DNA of 64,000 nucleotides. Origin: Christiangramia sp. OXR-203. GTDB taxonomy: Bacteria; Bacteroidota; Bacteroidia; Flavobacteriales; Flavobacteriaceae. Position numbers and translations under genes: made by a program. The DNA lies in NCBI RefSeq assembly GCF_034372165.1, contig NZ_CP139698.1, forward strand, positions 930,001 through 994,000, given 5' to 3'. Below, one piece after another: positions 8,999 through 17,020 of the stretch. The notes under the pieces are model-generated. The model was not told the origin of the DNA. It saw nothing but the letters and a program-made list of their open reading frames with translations, and did no database searches. Each line of letters opens with the position of its first letter. Positions within the stretch are counted from its first letter, which is position 1.

Positions 8999-11113
8999 AT
9001 GCGATATTTAACTGCACTTTTTTTAATTCTGAACATGTCCCTTATACATGCTCAGAAGATTCGTGATCACCAGGTAGAACGATTTGATTTTCAGAAAGTG
9101 GATGCTCACCTTAACATTGATCCGGCTCGACAAAAGATCGAGGGAGAAGTTCTGTATTCGATAGATGTGCTTTATCCTGATGATAGCTTGTTTATAAACG
9201 GGAAGGATATGCAATTCGAAAATGTACAGCTGGATGGTCAAAGCATTGATTTTTCAGTAGATACAGAAGGAATTTATATTCTTCATGACTTCAAGGTGAA
9301 CGATAGTATTTCCCTGTCACTTGATTATGAGGTAACACCAAAAAAAGCTGTCTATTTCATCAATTGGAATGATGCTGATATTGCCGAAGAAGAAAGGCAG
9401 GTTTGGACGCAGGGCCAGGGAAAATACACTTCCAGCTGGTTGCCAAGTGTCGATGATATGAATGAGAAAGCAGAATTTGACCTTTCTTTTGAATTCCCCG
9501 TTTCCTACGAACTCATTGCTAATGGTGAAAATATCAGCAATGAAATTATAAACGATTCCGTTAGACTGTGGAAATTCAATATGGAAGAACCTATGAGTTC
9601 TTACCTGGTTGGTTTCGCAGCAGGTAAATATCAATCCAAAACCAACACTTCAACTTCAGGAATTGAGATCCAGAATTATTATCTCCCGCAGGATTCTTTG
9701 CTTCTGGAGCCAACTTACAGGCATTCTGCGGAAATCATGGAATTCTTTGAACAGGAAATTGGTATAGCGTATCCATGGAGTAATTATAAGCAGATTCCCG
9801 TAAGAGATTTTCTGTATGCTGGAATGGAGAATACAGGAACTACTATTTTTTCTGAATCTCTTATGGTGGATTCCATTGGTTATCATGATCAAAACTATGT
9901 GAATGTAAATGCGCATGAGCTGGCTCATCAATGGTTCGGAAATCTGGTTACCGAGAAAAGTGGAAAACATCACTGGTTGCACGAAGGATTTGCCACTTAC
10001 TATGCATTGTTAGCTGAGAAAGAAATTTTTGGAGAGGATTATTTTTACTGGAAATTATACCAGTCGGCAGAGGTTTTAAAGGAATTAAGCGATTCAGGAA
10101 AAGGACAGAAATTATTGTCTTCAACTGGGAGCTCCAGTACTTATTATCAAAAAGGAGCCTGGGCATTACATATTCTAAGAGAAAAAGTTGGTGAGGAAGC
10201 TTTTAGAAAGGGCATAAAAAGTTACCTCGAAACTTATGCTTTTAAGAATGTGGAAACCGATAATTTTCTTGCGGAAATGGAACTTGCTTCGGGAATGGAC
10301 CTTACTCAGTACAAAACTGACTGGTTAGAACAGTCAGCTTTTAAAGCTAACCAATCGCTGAATGTTTTAAGAGAATCAGAATTTATGAAATCTTACCTTG
10401 AGCTTGCTGCCTTACGAGAAACTCCGCTAGAAACAAAATTTGGATATCTGGATAAAATCCTGGATTTCCCTGTAAATGATTATTTAGGGCAGGAGGTTGT
10501 CTATCAGCTTGCCGGAGAAAATTCAGATTTAGGCAGAAGCTTATATATAAAAGCATTTGAATCTAACAACCTATATGTAAGACAGGCGATTGCTACCAGT
10601 ATGCAAACAATTCCGCAGCAACTGCAATCCAACTTTGAAAGTTTATTAGATGATGAATCTTATCTCACCATCGAAAAAGCATTGTTCAAATTATGGGAAA
10701 GATTTCCGCAGAAAAAAGCAGAATATCTGGAGAAATCCAGGAATATTGACGGATTCTATAATAAGAATGTACGTATGCTTTGGCTAACCTTGAGCCTGGT
10801 AACTTCCGAATTCGAGCCGGAAAAAACTTCTGAATATTTTGAGGAATTATCTGGATACACAAACCCATCATATCCTTTTGAAGTAAGGGAAAATGCTTTT
10901 GGATATCTATACCAGTTAGGAACTTTTAATGAAACTAGTTTGCAGAGCCTGTTAAGGGCAACAGATCATCATGCTTACCGGTTTCGGGATTTTGCAAGAC
11001 AATTGCTTGATGAATTGATCGCAAATGAGGAATATCGAGAGAAATTGATAAATGTGTCTTCAGCCTTAGAGGAGAAACATAGTAGATATTTGAACTCTAA
11101 AATTTCAGGTTAG
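8999..11113 (+). CDS. Secreted M1-family aminopeptidase
   Basis: Protein of 704 residues with a signal peptide (MRYLTALFLILNMSLIHAQ). The N-terminal beta saddle covers about 25-240. The catalytic thermolysin-like domain has the exopeptidase loop AGMEN at 274-278, the zinc site HELAH at 306-310 and the third ligand Glu329 in HEGFATYY, an HExxH-x18-E spacing. A C-terminal helical (HEAT-like) domain covers about 440-704, so this is a full-size M1 enzyme that removes N-terminal residues from peptides, probably in the periplasm. The stop at 11113 is separated by one base from the first patatin gene, so the three genes at 8999-12940 are almost certainly one transcript. Confidence 0.95.
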   Translation: MRYLTALFLILNMSLIHAQKIRDHQVERFDFQKVDAHLNIDPARQKIEGEVLYSIDVLYPDDSLFINGKDMQFENVQLDGQSIDFSVDTEGIYILHDFKVNDSISLSLDYEVTPKKAVYFINWNDADIAEEERQVWTQGQGKYTSSWLPSVDDMNEKAEFDLSFEFPVSYELIANGENISNEIINDSVRLWKFNMEEPMSSYLVGFAAGKYQSKTNTSTSGIEIQNYYLPQDSLLLEPTYRHSAEIMEFFEQEIGIAYPWSNYKQIPVRDFLYAGMENTGTTIFSESLMVDSIGYHDQNYVNVNAHELAHQWFGNLVTEKSGKHHWLHEGFATYYALLAEKEIFGEDYFYWKLYQSAEVLKELSDSGKGQKLLSSTGSSSTYYQKGAWALHILREKVGEEAFRKGIKSYLETYAFKNVETDNFLAEMELASGMDLTQYKTDWLEQSAFKANQSLNVLRESEFMKSYLELAALRETPLETKFGYLDKILDFPVNDYLGQEVVYQLAGENSDLGRSLYIKAFESNNLYVRQAIATSMQTIPQQLQSNFESLLDDESYLTIEKALFKLWERFPQKKAEYLEKSRNIDGFYNKNVRMLWLTLSLVTSEFEPEKTSEYFEELSGYTNPSYPFEVRENAFGYLYQLGTFNETSLQSLLRATDHHAYRFRDFARQLLDELIANEEYREKLINVSSALEEKHSRYLNSKISG

Positions 11114-11114
11114 G

Positions 11115-12017
11115 ATGAGAGCACTCGTAATTTCAGGAGGAGGAAGCAAGGGAGCTTTTGCCGGCGGAGTTGCGCAGTATCTTACTGAAGATCTAGGCCG
11201 CGATTATGATCTATTTATAGGGACGTCTACTGGAAGTTTGCTCCTTTCTCATATGGCTTTGCATAAAGCAGAGAAAGTTAAAAAGGCTTTTACCAGCGTC
11301 AATCAATCCAGTATTTTTAGTAGCAGACCATTCCTCATCAAAAAGAAGCATGGGCAGGAAACCATCACGATCAATCACTTTAATGTTATTCTGAATTTTC
11401 TAAAAGGAAGCAAAACCTTCGGTGATAGTTTAAATCTCAAAACCCTGCTTCAGAAGACTTTTACAAAAGAAGAATTTAAGCAACTGAAGGATAGCAATAA
11501 GGAAGTCGTGGTTACAGTTTCTAATCTCTCTCTGAATGAGGTGGAGTATAAGAGTATCAAGGACTACGATTACGATGCATTTATAGACTGGATCTGGATT
11601 TCCTGCAATTACACGCCATTTATGAGTTTGGTCACCAAAAATGGATGTGAGTATGCCGATGGTGGACTGGGAAGCATGGTGCCAATTGAGGAAGCGATTA
11701 AGCGAGGTGCGACAGAGGTGGATGCGATCATTCTTCAAACTGAAGTAACTTATTTTAACAGGATGCCTTCAAAGAACGTATTTTCGCTTATTACCAATCT
11801 TTTCGCATTTATGCTGGACAGGATCGAAACTCAGAATATCAGGATTGGGAAATTTTCTGCCGCGAATAAGGATTGTATTATCAATTTTTATTATACTCCA
11901 AGCGTTCTAACTACGAATTCTCTTATTTTTGATAAGGAGAAAATGAGGGAATGGTGGGAGAGTGGCTATGAGTTTGCCAAATACAGAAATGAAGAAATTA
12001 ACGAAATTGAACCTTAA
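11115..12017 (+). CDS. Patatin-like phospholipase (first of a tandem pair)
   Basis: Protein of 300 residues without a signal peptide. Patatin domain marks: the oxyanion loop GGGSKGAFAGG at 8-18, the nucleophile elbow GTSTGS with Ser38, and the Asp of the dyad in YADGGLGS at Asp182. Patatins hydrolyse acyl chains from phospholipids through a Ser-Asp dyad, so this is a predicted lipase acting on the inner face of the membrane or on exported substrates by an unknown route. It follows the M1 peptidase by one base and overlaps the next patatin by one base. The C-terminus (YTPSVLTTNSLIFDKEKM..WWESG) is shared with its neighbour, showing a full-length tandem duplication. Confidence 0.93.
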   Translation: MRALVISGGGSKGAFAGGVAQYLTEDLGRDYDLFIGTSTGSLLLSHMALHKAEKVKKAFTSVNQSSIFSSRPFLIKKKHGQETITINHFNVILNFLKGSKTFGDSLNLKTLLQKTFTKEEFKQLKDSNKEVVVTVSNLSLNEVEYKSIKDYDYDAFIDWIWISCNYTPFMSLVTKNGCEYADGGLGSMVPIEEAIKRGATEVDAIILQTEVTYFNRMPSKNVFSLITNLFAFMLDRIETQNIRIGKFSAANKDCIINFYYTPSVLTTNSLIFDKEKMREWWESGYEFAKYRNEEINEIEP

Positions 12018-12940
12018 TGCGTGCACTGGTTATATCTGGAGGAGGAAGTAAAGGCGCCTTTGCCGGCGGCGTTGCCCAACATCTAATTCAGGAACAAAAA
12101 AGAAGGTATGATCTTTTTCTAGGAACCAGTACCGGCAGTTTGCTTATTCCACACCTGGCCGCAGGAAACATCCAGAAAGTTTACGATATCTATACAAATG
12201 TCACGCAGAGAACGATCTTTAGCGTCAATCCTTTCGTAATCAAGAAAAAAGATGGTCGGGAATATGTGACGATCAATTACCTGAATACCGTCTGGCAATT
12301 TATAAGACAGCGCCGAACCTTTGGGGAAAGCAAAGCTTTACGGAGAAGCATTCGAAAGAACTTTTCTCAGCAGGATTTCAACGAGCTTAAATCCAACATT
12401 AAAGATGTGGTCGTAACGGTGTCTAATCTATCCAAGAACAGGGTGGAATATAAATCTATTCACGATTTCGAGTACGACGATTTTTGCGACTGGATCTGGA
12501 TAAGTTGTAATTATATACCTTTTATGAGTCTCGCGACTAAAGATGGCTTTGAATATGCAGACGGTGGTCTTGGATGTGTGGTTCCAATCAGAGAGGCCAT
12601 TAAACGCGGAGCAACAGAAGTAGATGCGATCATTCTGGAAGCTGAAAACATGGAATACAATAAAGTTCTAGGTAAGAATCCTTTTTCATTAATGGTCAAC
12701 CTCTTCGGTTTCTTGTTGGACCAGGTCGAATATCATGATATCGTGGAAGGAAAACTTGCCGCGATGAATAAAAAGGTAAAGCTGAATATCTACTATACAC
12801 CAACCAAGCTAACAGAAAATTCTCTTGTTTTCAACAAAGAAGATATGACCGACTGGTGGCAACAGGGTTTTGAATATGCCGAAAAGAAAGAGATGGAGCG
12901 TAAAGCTGCGAAATCTTCGTGGTTTAAGCTAGGTTTCTAA
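12017..12940 (+). CDS. Patatin-like phospholipase (second of a tandem pair)
   Basis: Protein of 307 residues and clear paralogue of the preceding gene: it opens with the same 21 residues apart from a trailing difference and keeps GGGSKGAFAGG, GTSTGS (nucleophile Ser) and YADGGLGC (dyad Asp). It differs in a Cys for Ser after the Asp-Gly-Gly loop and in a longer basic C-terminus (KKEMERKAAKSSWFKLGF), which could bind acidic lipid heads. The start codon overlaps the previous stop by one base (TAATG). Its 3' end overlaps the convergent gene at 12924-13445 by 17 bases. Predicted phospholipase or acylhydrolase; substrate unknown. Confidence 0.93.
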   Translation: MRALVISGGGSKGAFAGGVAQHLIQEQKRRYDLFLGTSTGSLLIPHLAAGNIQKVYDIYTNVTQRTIFSVNPFVIKKKDGREYVTINYLNTVWQFIRQRRTFGESKALRRSIRKNFSQQDFNELKSNIKDVVVTVSNLSKNRVEYKSIHDFEYDDFCDWIWISCNYIPFMSLATKDGFEYADGGLGCVVPIREAIKRGATEVDAIILEAENMEYNKVLGKNPFSLMVNLFGFLLDQVEYHDIVEGKLAAMNKKVKLNIYYTPTKLTENSLVFNKEDMTDWWQQGFEYAEKKEMERKAAKSSWFKLGF

Positions 12941-13445
12941 CTTCCTGTTTGATAAAACCTAATGCAGCCTCGGTAGGTGCTTGTTTTTCCATCGTTGCCT
13001 CAAGAATAATTTTTCTAAGATCATCTGGATTCGATACGGTTTCTTTATCTGAAGCATTTCTGATCATGCTAATCATCGCATTTTTTGATGTTCTTATATA
13101 GTCCCAGCATTCGTTGCTAACATAGATTTGCTGCGCTAGATTATGCTCGAATTCCTGTTCAATATTAGCTATTAATAAACTTGTATAAGCCGAAACATCT
13201 TCAGCTACAGGCTCAACCCGAAATAGTAATTTACTTGGAGATATTCTTTCCAGAAATAAGGTAAGTCTTTCGTATGCCTGTAATCTTATGGGTAGCGAAG
13301 TTTTCTGTTTTTCTCTAAGCAGTAAAAACCTTCTACGATTTTCCTCATTACTGGAATAGGTGTGAAAAAAATAAAAACTTACCAAACCCACGATCGCTGC
13401 GGGGAGAATTCCATAGATCAATTGAAAAACATCAAATTCGTTCAT
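12924..13445 (-). CDS. Membrane-anchored conserved Bacteroidota protein, unknown function
   Basis: Protein of 173 residues with one N-terminal membrane helix (about 8-28, LIYGILPAAIVGLVSFYFF) and a cytoplasmic helical body containing SLPIRLQAYERLTLFLERISPSKLLFRV broken by a short turn, then long amphipathic helices. This looks like a conserved hypothetical protein family of Flavobacteriia; no enzymatic motif is visible. It sits five bases after the glutamate synthase-like gene, so it is the last gene of that minus-strand unit, and its 3' end overlaps the convergent patatin gene. Confidence 0.7.
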   Translation of the reverse strand: MNEFDVFQLIYGILPAAIVGLVSFYFFHTYSSNEENRRRFLLLREKQKTSLPIRLQAYERLTLFLERISPSKLLFRVEPVAEDVSAYTSLLIANIEQEFEHNLAQQIYVSNECWDYIRTSKNAMISMIRNASDKETVSNPDDLRKIILEATMEKQAPTEAALGFIKQEVRNLA

Positions 13446-13450
13446 AAGTA

Positions 13451-15046
13451 TTAATGTATAGCGTCTTCAGTTATTTGTAGCGATTTTAAATCAAGGTTAC
13501 CACCCAAGTGTGGACATGTCACTAATTCTGGTACAGACTGGAAATTTACTTTATCCTTAGTATATCCAAAAGTAGATTCTAATGTATTTGAAAGATTCTT
13601 ATCACTTAAGTTGATCTCGATATCGTTGGTAGTGAATTGTGCGGGATGTTCATGACCACAAGCATGAGTAATTTGAAGCAGCTCTTTTCTGAATTTTACA
13701 AAGTAGAAATTGGTACGCATGGATTTATCTGCAATATCAATACCTCTTTGCAGCCATTTATTCTGAGTTGCAATTCCGGTAGGACAGGTATTAGTATGAC
13801 AGCTTTGAGCTTGTATACAGCCAATGCTCATCATCGCTTCCCGGCCAACGTTGATACAATCTGCACCTAAAGCAAAGGCCATAGCAGCTTTTGCAGGGAA
13901 TCCGAGTTTACCAGCCGCTACAAAAACGACCCTATTGGTAAGTTCATATTCCTGAAAGATCTTGTAAACATCACTAAAACCATAGATCCATGGTACTGAA
14001 ACATGATCTGCGAAACTTGGTGGCGCAGCACCAGTACCGCCTTCACCGCCATCTATGGTAATAAAATCGGGTCCGTGATTTTTAGATTTCATGATGCCGG
14101 CAAGTGTATGCCAGTCATCAAGATTTCCAATTGCAGCCTTAATTCCTACCGGAAGTCCTGTAGCCGCTGCAATTTCCTCAAGAAATATAATCATATCTTC
14201 AAGGTTGCCAAATGCCGAATGGTAAGCCGGTGATAGAACATCCTTCCCCATTGGAACTCCACGAATTTCTGAAATCTCCTGTGAGATCTTTTTTGCTGGA
14301 AGAACACCTCCTTTTCCAGGTTTTGCTCCCTGAGATAATTTAAGTTCGATCGCTCTAACTTGTGGATTTTCCTGTACTAGTTTGACTAGTTTGGACATGT
14401 CGAAATTCCCCTGTTCATCTCTGGTTCCAAAATATCCGGTTCCTATCTGGAAAACAACATCTGCCCCTTTTTTGTGGTAAGGAGATAATCCGCCTTCACC
14501 AGTATTGTGATAAGCTCCTGAAAGTTTACAACCTTCGTTCAAAGACTCTATAGCCTTTGCTGAAAGTGAACCATAACTCATTGCTGATACATTAATTATT
14601 GAAGCCGGTCTAAATGGTCTTTTCCGCTTATTGTAGGTTCCCATTGCTTTCGCGCAGGGGATTAATCCGGAGTTTTTCTGGTTTGGATGCCCTGCAGGTA
14701 ATTTATAAGGTAGAATGGAATTTTTTACAAAAATATAGTGCGAAGAATACATGTCCTGGTCTGTACCGAATCCTTCATAATTATTTTCATTTTTTGCTGA
14801 AGCGTATATCCAGCCTCGTTCACGCCGGTTAAAGGGTAATTCTTTCCTGTTATTGGCTACTAGATATTGCCGTATTTCAGGTCCAATGCTTTCCAGGAAG
14901 TAGCGTAGGTGTCCAACCACCGGAAAATTGTGCTTTATAGTATGTTTCCGATTAAAGAGAACATCATTAATTGCGATGATTATTAATATGAGTAGTATCC
15001 ATCCCCACCATGGAATAGACGATAAGAAGCTTAAAATTTGATCCAT
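13451..15046 (-). CDS. FMN-binding glutamate synthase-family protein, membrane anchored
   Basis: Protein of 531 residues. An N-terminal membrane helix (about 12-28, WWGWILLILIIIAI) is followed by the alpha-subunit-like central/FMN domain of glutamate synthase: SAMSYGSLS, the HNTGEGGLSPYH loop, KLSQGAKPGKGGVLP (FMN binding), IDGGEGGTGAAP, and the cysteine cluster CIQAQSCHTNTCPTG that in GltB binds a 3Fe-4S cluster. The N-terminal glutaminase and C-terminal GXGXG domains of full GltB are absent, as usual in this stand-alone family. The true substrate is not established. It overlaps the M20 amidohydrolase gene by one base, so the two are co-translated. Confidence 0.88.
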   Translation of the reverse strand: MDQILSFLSSIPWWGWILLILIIIAINDVLFNRKHTIKHNFPVVGHLRYFLESIGPEIRQYLVANNRKELPFNRRERGWIYASAKNENNYEGFGTDQDMYSSHYIFVKNSILPYKLPAGHPNQKNSGLIPCAKAMGTYNKRKRPFRPASIINVSAMSYGSLSAKAIESLNEGCKLSGAYHNTGEGGLSPYHKKGADVVFQIGTGYFGTRDEQGNFDMSKLVKLVQENPQVRAIELKLSQGAKPGKGGVLPAKKISQEISEIRGVPMGKDVLSPAYHSAFGNLEDMIIFLEEIAAATGLPVGIKAAIGNLDDWHTLAGIMKSKNHGPDFITIDGGEGGTGAAPPSFADHVSVPWIYGFSDVYKIFQEYELTNRVVFVAAGKLGFPAKAAMAFALGADCINVGREAMMSIGCIQAQSCHTNTCPTGIATQNKWLQRGIDIADKSMRTNFYFVKFRKELLQITHACGHEHPAQFTTNDIEINLSDKNLSNTLESTFGYTKDKVNFQSVPELVTCPHLGGNLDLKSLQITEDAIH

Positions 15047-16320
15047 TAGGAATTGCTTAAAAAATCAAGAGTTAATTGTGTCATTATCTTTACACCAAGT
15101 AAAAGTCCGCTTTCATCAATATAGAAGTCGGGAGTATGATGTCTTGTAGGTTCGGCATTTTCAGGCATTCCACCTAAAAAGAAGTAAAATCCTGGGACTT
15201 TTTCCTGAAAATATGAAAAATCTTCTCCACCGGTGGTTGCCTTCATTAAATTTACGTTCTCTTTTCCGGCAACATTTTCAAGAGTGGGAAGCATCTGTTG
15301 GGTCAGGGCTACATCATTAAATGTGATCGCGGTATTATTCTGAATATCGATCGTGGCAGAACCACCGTATGCCTTGGCAATTGCCGGTACGAGTTCGCGC
15401 ATTCTGGACAGGATCACTTTTTTGTTTCTTGGATCTAAAGTTCTAACGGTACCAATTAGTTCGGCGGTCTCAGGAATAATATTAAATCGCACACCGCTGG
15501 TGATCTTTCCAACTGTGATCACAGAAGCCGACTCAGTTAAATCTGCATTTCTGCTGATGATCGTTTGCAGGCCATCAATGATTTTGGCAGAGATTAAAAT
15601 TGGATCCACACCACTCCATGGAGCTGAACCATGCGCTTGTTTACCCTGAACATTGATCACAAATCTTTCCACTGCTGCCATGGTACCTTCAGGTTTATAC
15701 TTGATAGTTCCCACTGGAGTAGCAGCGTTAATATGCAATCCAAAAATGGCATCAACTTCAGGATTGTCAAGAACACCTTCTTTGATCATTAGCGCAGCTC
15801 CACCTTCCTCACCTGGTGGTGGTCCCTCTTCAGCAGGTTGGAAAATAAATTTTACAGTGCCATTAATTTTATCTTTATGCTTTGAAAGAATTTCAGCAAC
15901 ACCCATAAGAATTGCGGTATGAGTATCATGCCCGCAAGCATGCATAACGCCTGTTTGAGAACCTAAGAATTCTATAGTTTTGGTTGACTTAAATTCCAGA
16001 TCATTTTTTTCTGTTACCGGGAGCGCATCGATATCTGCTCTAAGAGCCAGGGTTTTACCAGGCTTGTCACCTTTTAAAATTCCTACGACTCCGGTTTTTG
16101 CGATTCCAGTAGTAGTTTCGATACCAAGTGACTCCAGATGTGCTGCTATCTTTTTAGCGGTCTCGAATTCACGATTGGATAATTCCGGGTTTTCGTGAAG
16201 ATCTCTTCGCCAATCGATCACCTGATCTTCTATATTCTGAAAATCAGCTTCAGGAATATTCTGCTGCGCCTGAAGGCCAAGTGTTGCCAGAAGAATGCTT
16301 AGAGTAATTATATATTTCAT
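15046..16320 (-). CDS. Exported M20-family amidohydrolase / metallopeptidase
   Basis: Protein of 424 residues with a signal peptide (MKYIITLSILLATLGLQAQQ). It belongs to the M20D amidohydrolase group (hippurate hydrolase, IAA-amino acid hydrolase, N-acyl-amino acid deacylases). Metal-site motifs are present: ALRADIDALPV, the HACGHDTHTA Cys-His block, the EEGPPPGEEGG block with the catalytic Glu, and TTGGEDFSYF near the C-terminus, with the dimerisation lid in between (QGKQAHGSAPW). It likely releases an amino acid or ammonia from an amide substrate in the periplasm. It ends one base into the glutamate synthase-like gene, and the DsrE gene lies 10 bases upstream, giving a four-gene unit. Confidence 0.92.
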   Translation of the reverse strand: MKYIITLSILLATLGLQAQQNIPEADFQNIEDQVIDWRRDLHENPELSNREFETAKKIAAHLESLGIETTTGIAKTGVVGILKGDKPGKTLALRADIDALPVTEKNDLEFKSTKTIEFLGSQTGVMHACGHDTHTAILMGVAEILSKHKDKINGTVKFIFQPAEEGPPPGEEGGAALMIKEGVLDNPEVDAIFGLHINAATPVGTIKYKPEGTMAAVERFVINVQGKQAHGSAPWSGVDPILISAKIIDGLQTIISRNADLTESASVITVGKITSGVRFNIIPETAELIGTVRTLDPRNKKVILSRMRELVPAIAKAYGGSATIDIQNNTAITFNDVALTQQMLPTLENVAGKENVNLMKATTGGEDFSYFQEKVPGFYFFLGGMPENAEPTRHHTPDFYIDESGLLLGVKIMTQLTLDFLSNS

Positions 16321-16330
16321 ATTAGAAAGT

Positions 16331-16867
16331 TTAGAATTTGATCAATTGATAATCATCTGCCTGAAGCTGTAAAAGTGCTGTCATTGCTGAAAGTGCATAC
16401 TTAATATCTTTATGGACATTTTCAGGATCTACATTATGATGTGCTGCGCTCTGGCCGCATACGATAAGTTCTACTCCGGCATTTGCCAGTGCTGTAAATA
16501 GCGGAGTATTCGGATTTTTTTCAGTTCCAGGATAAGCCTCGGAATACGAAGTATCATCGAGAACATCTTTAGTAGCTGAACCATGAAAGACCAGAGCAAG
16601 GTGCATATTTTCAGGATCTACTCCAGCTTTTTCATGCATATTCAAAAATCGAGCAGCTGTTTCTACCAGTTTATTGACTTCAGCAGGATCGAAATTCCTA
16701 TCGATATCAAATACTACTTTGTATACCAGATTGGTATCTACTTTAAATTCGGCATGAGGAACAGTAATGGTTTTGCCGTATTCAGGAATAACATTTCCAG
16801 CTTCAAATTGCTGGGCAATAGATAGATTTACCCAAAGGATAGTAAATAGCAAGATCAATTTCTTCAT
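16331..16867 (-). CDS. Exported DsrE-family protein
   Basis: Protein of 178 residues from the ATG at 16867, chosen over the ATG at 16882 because it places the signal peptide (MKKLILLFTILWVNLSIAQ) at the very N-terminus. The mature part shows the DsrE/DsrF-like fold: KVVFDIDR strand, a helix with NKLVETAARFLNMH, LALVFHGSAT, then ALANAGVELIVCGQSAAHH, with a single Cys at the position often used for persulfide chemistry in this superfamily. Most DsrE proteins are cytoplasmic sulfur carriers; here the signal peptide points to the periplasm, and the sulfur role is unproved. First gene of the minus unit running to 12924. Confidence 0.8.
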   Translation of the reverse strand: MKKLILLFTILWVNLSIAQQFEAGNVIPEYGKTITVPHAEFKVDTNLVYKVVFDIDRNFDPAEVNKLVETAARFLNMHEKAGVDPENMHLALVFHGSATKDVLDDTSYSEAYPGTEKNPNTPLFTALANAGVELIVCGQSAAHHNVDPENVHKDIKYALSAMTALLQLQADDYQLIKF

Positions 16868-17020
16868 GGAAGTAGGATGCAATAATGTTGAATTTTTAAA
16901 GATATTAAAATATCGTGCAATGGTTCAGAAGACTTCCTTAATGTTTAAAAATCGGTTCGATACGGGTTTAGTTTTTTGAGCATTTTAGTTACCTTTCAGC
17001 ATTAATAAAATGGAGAAGAT

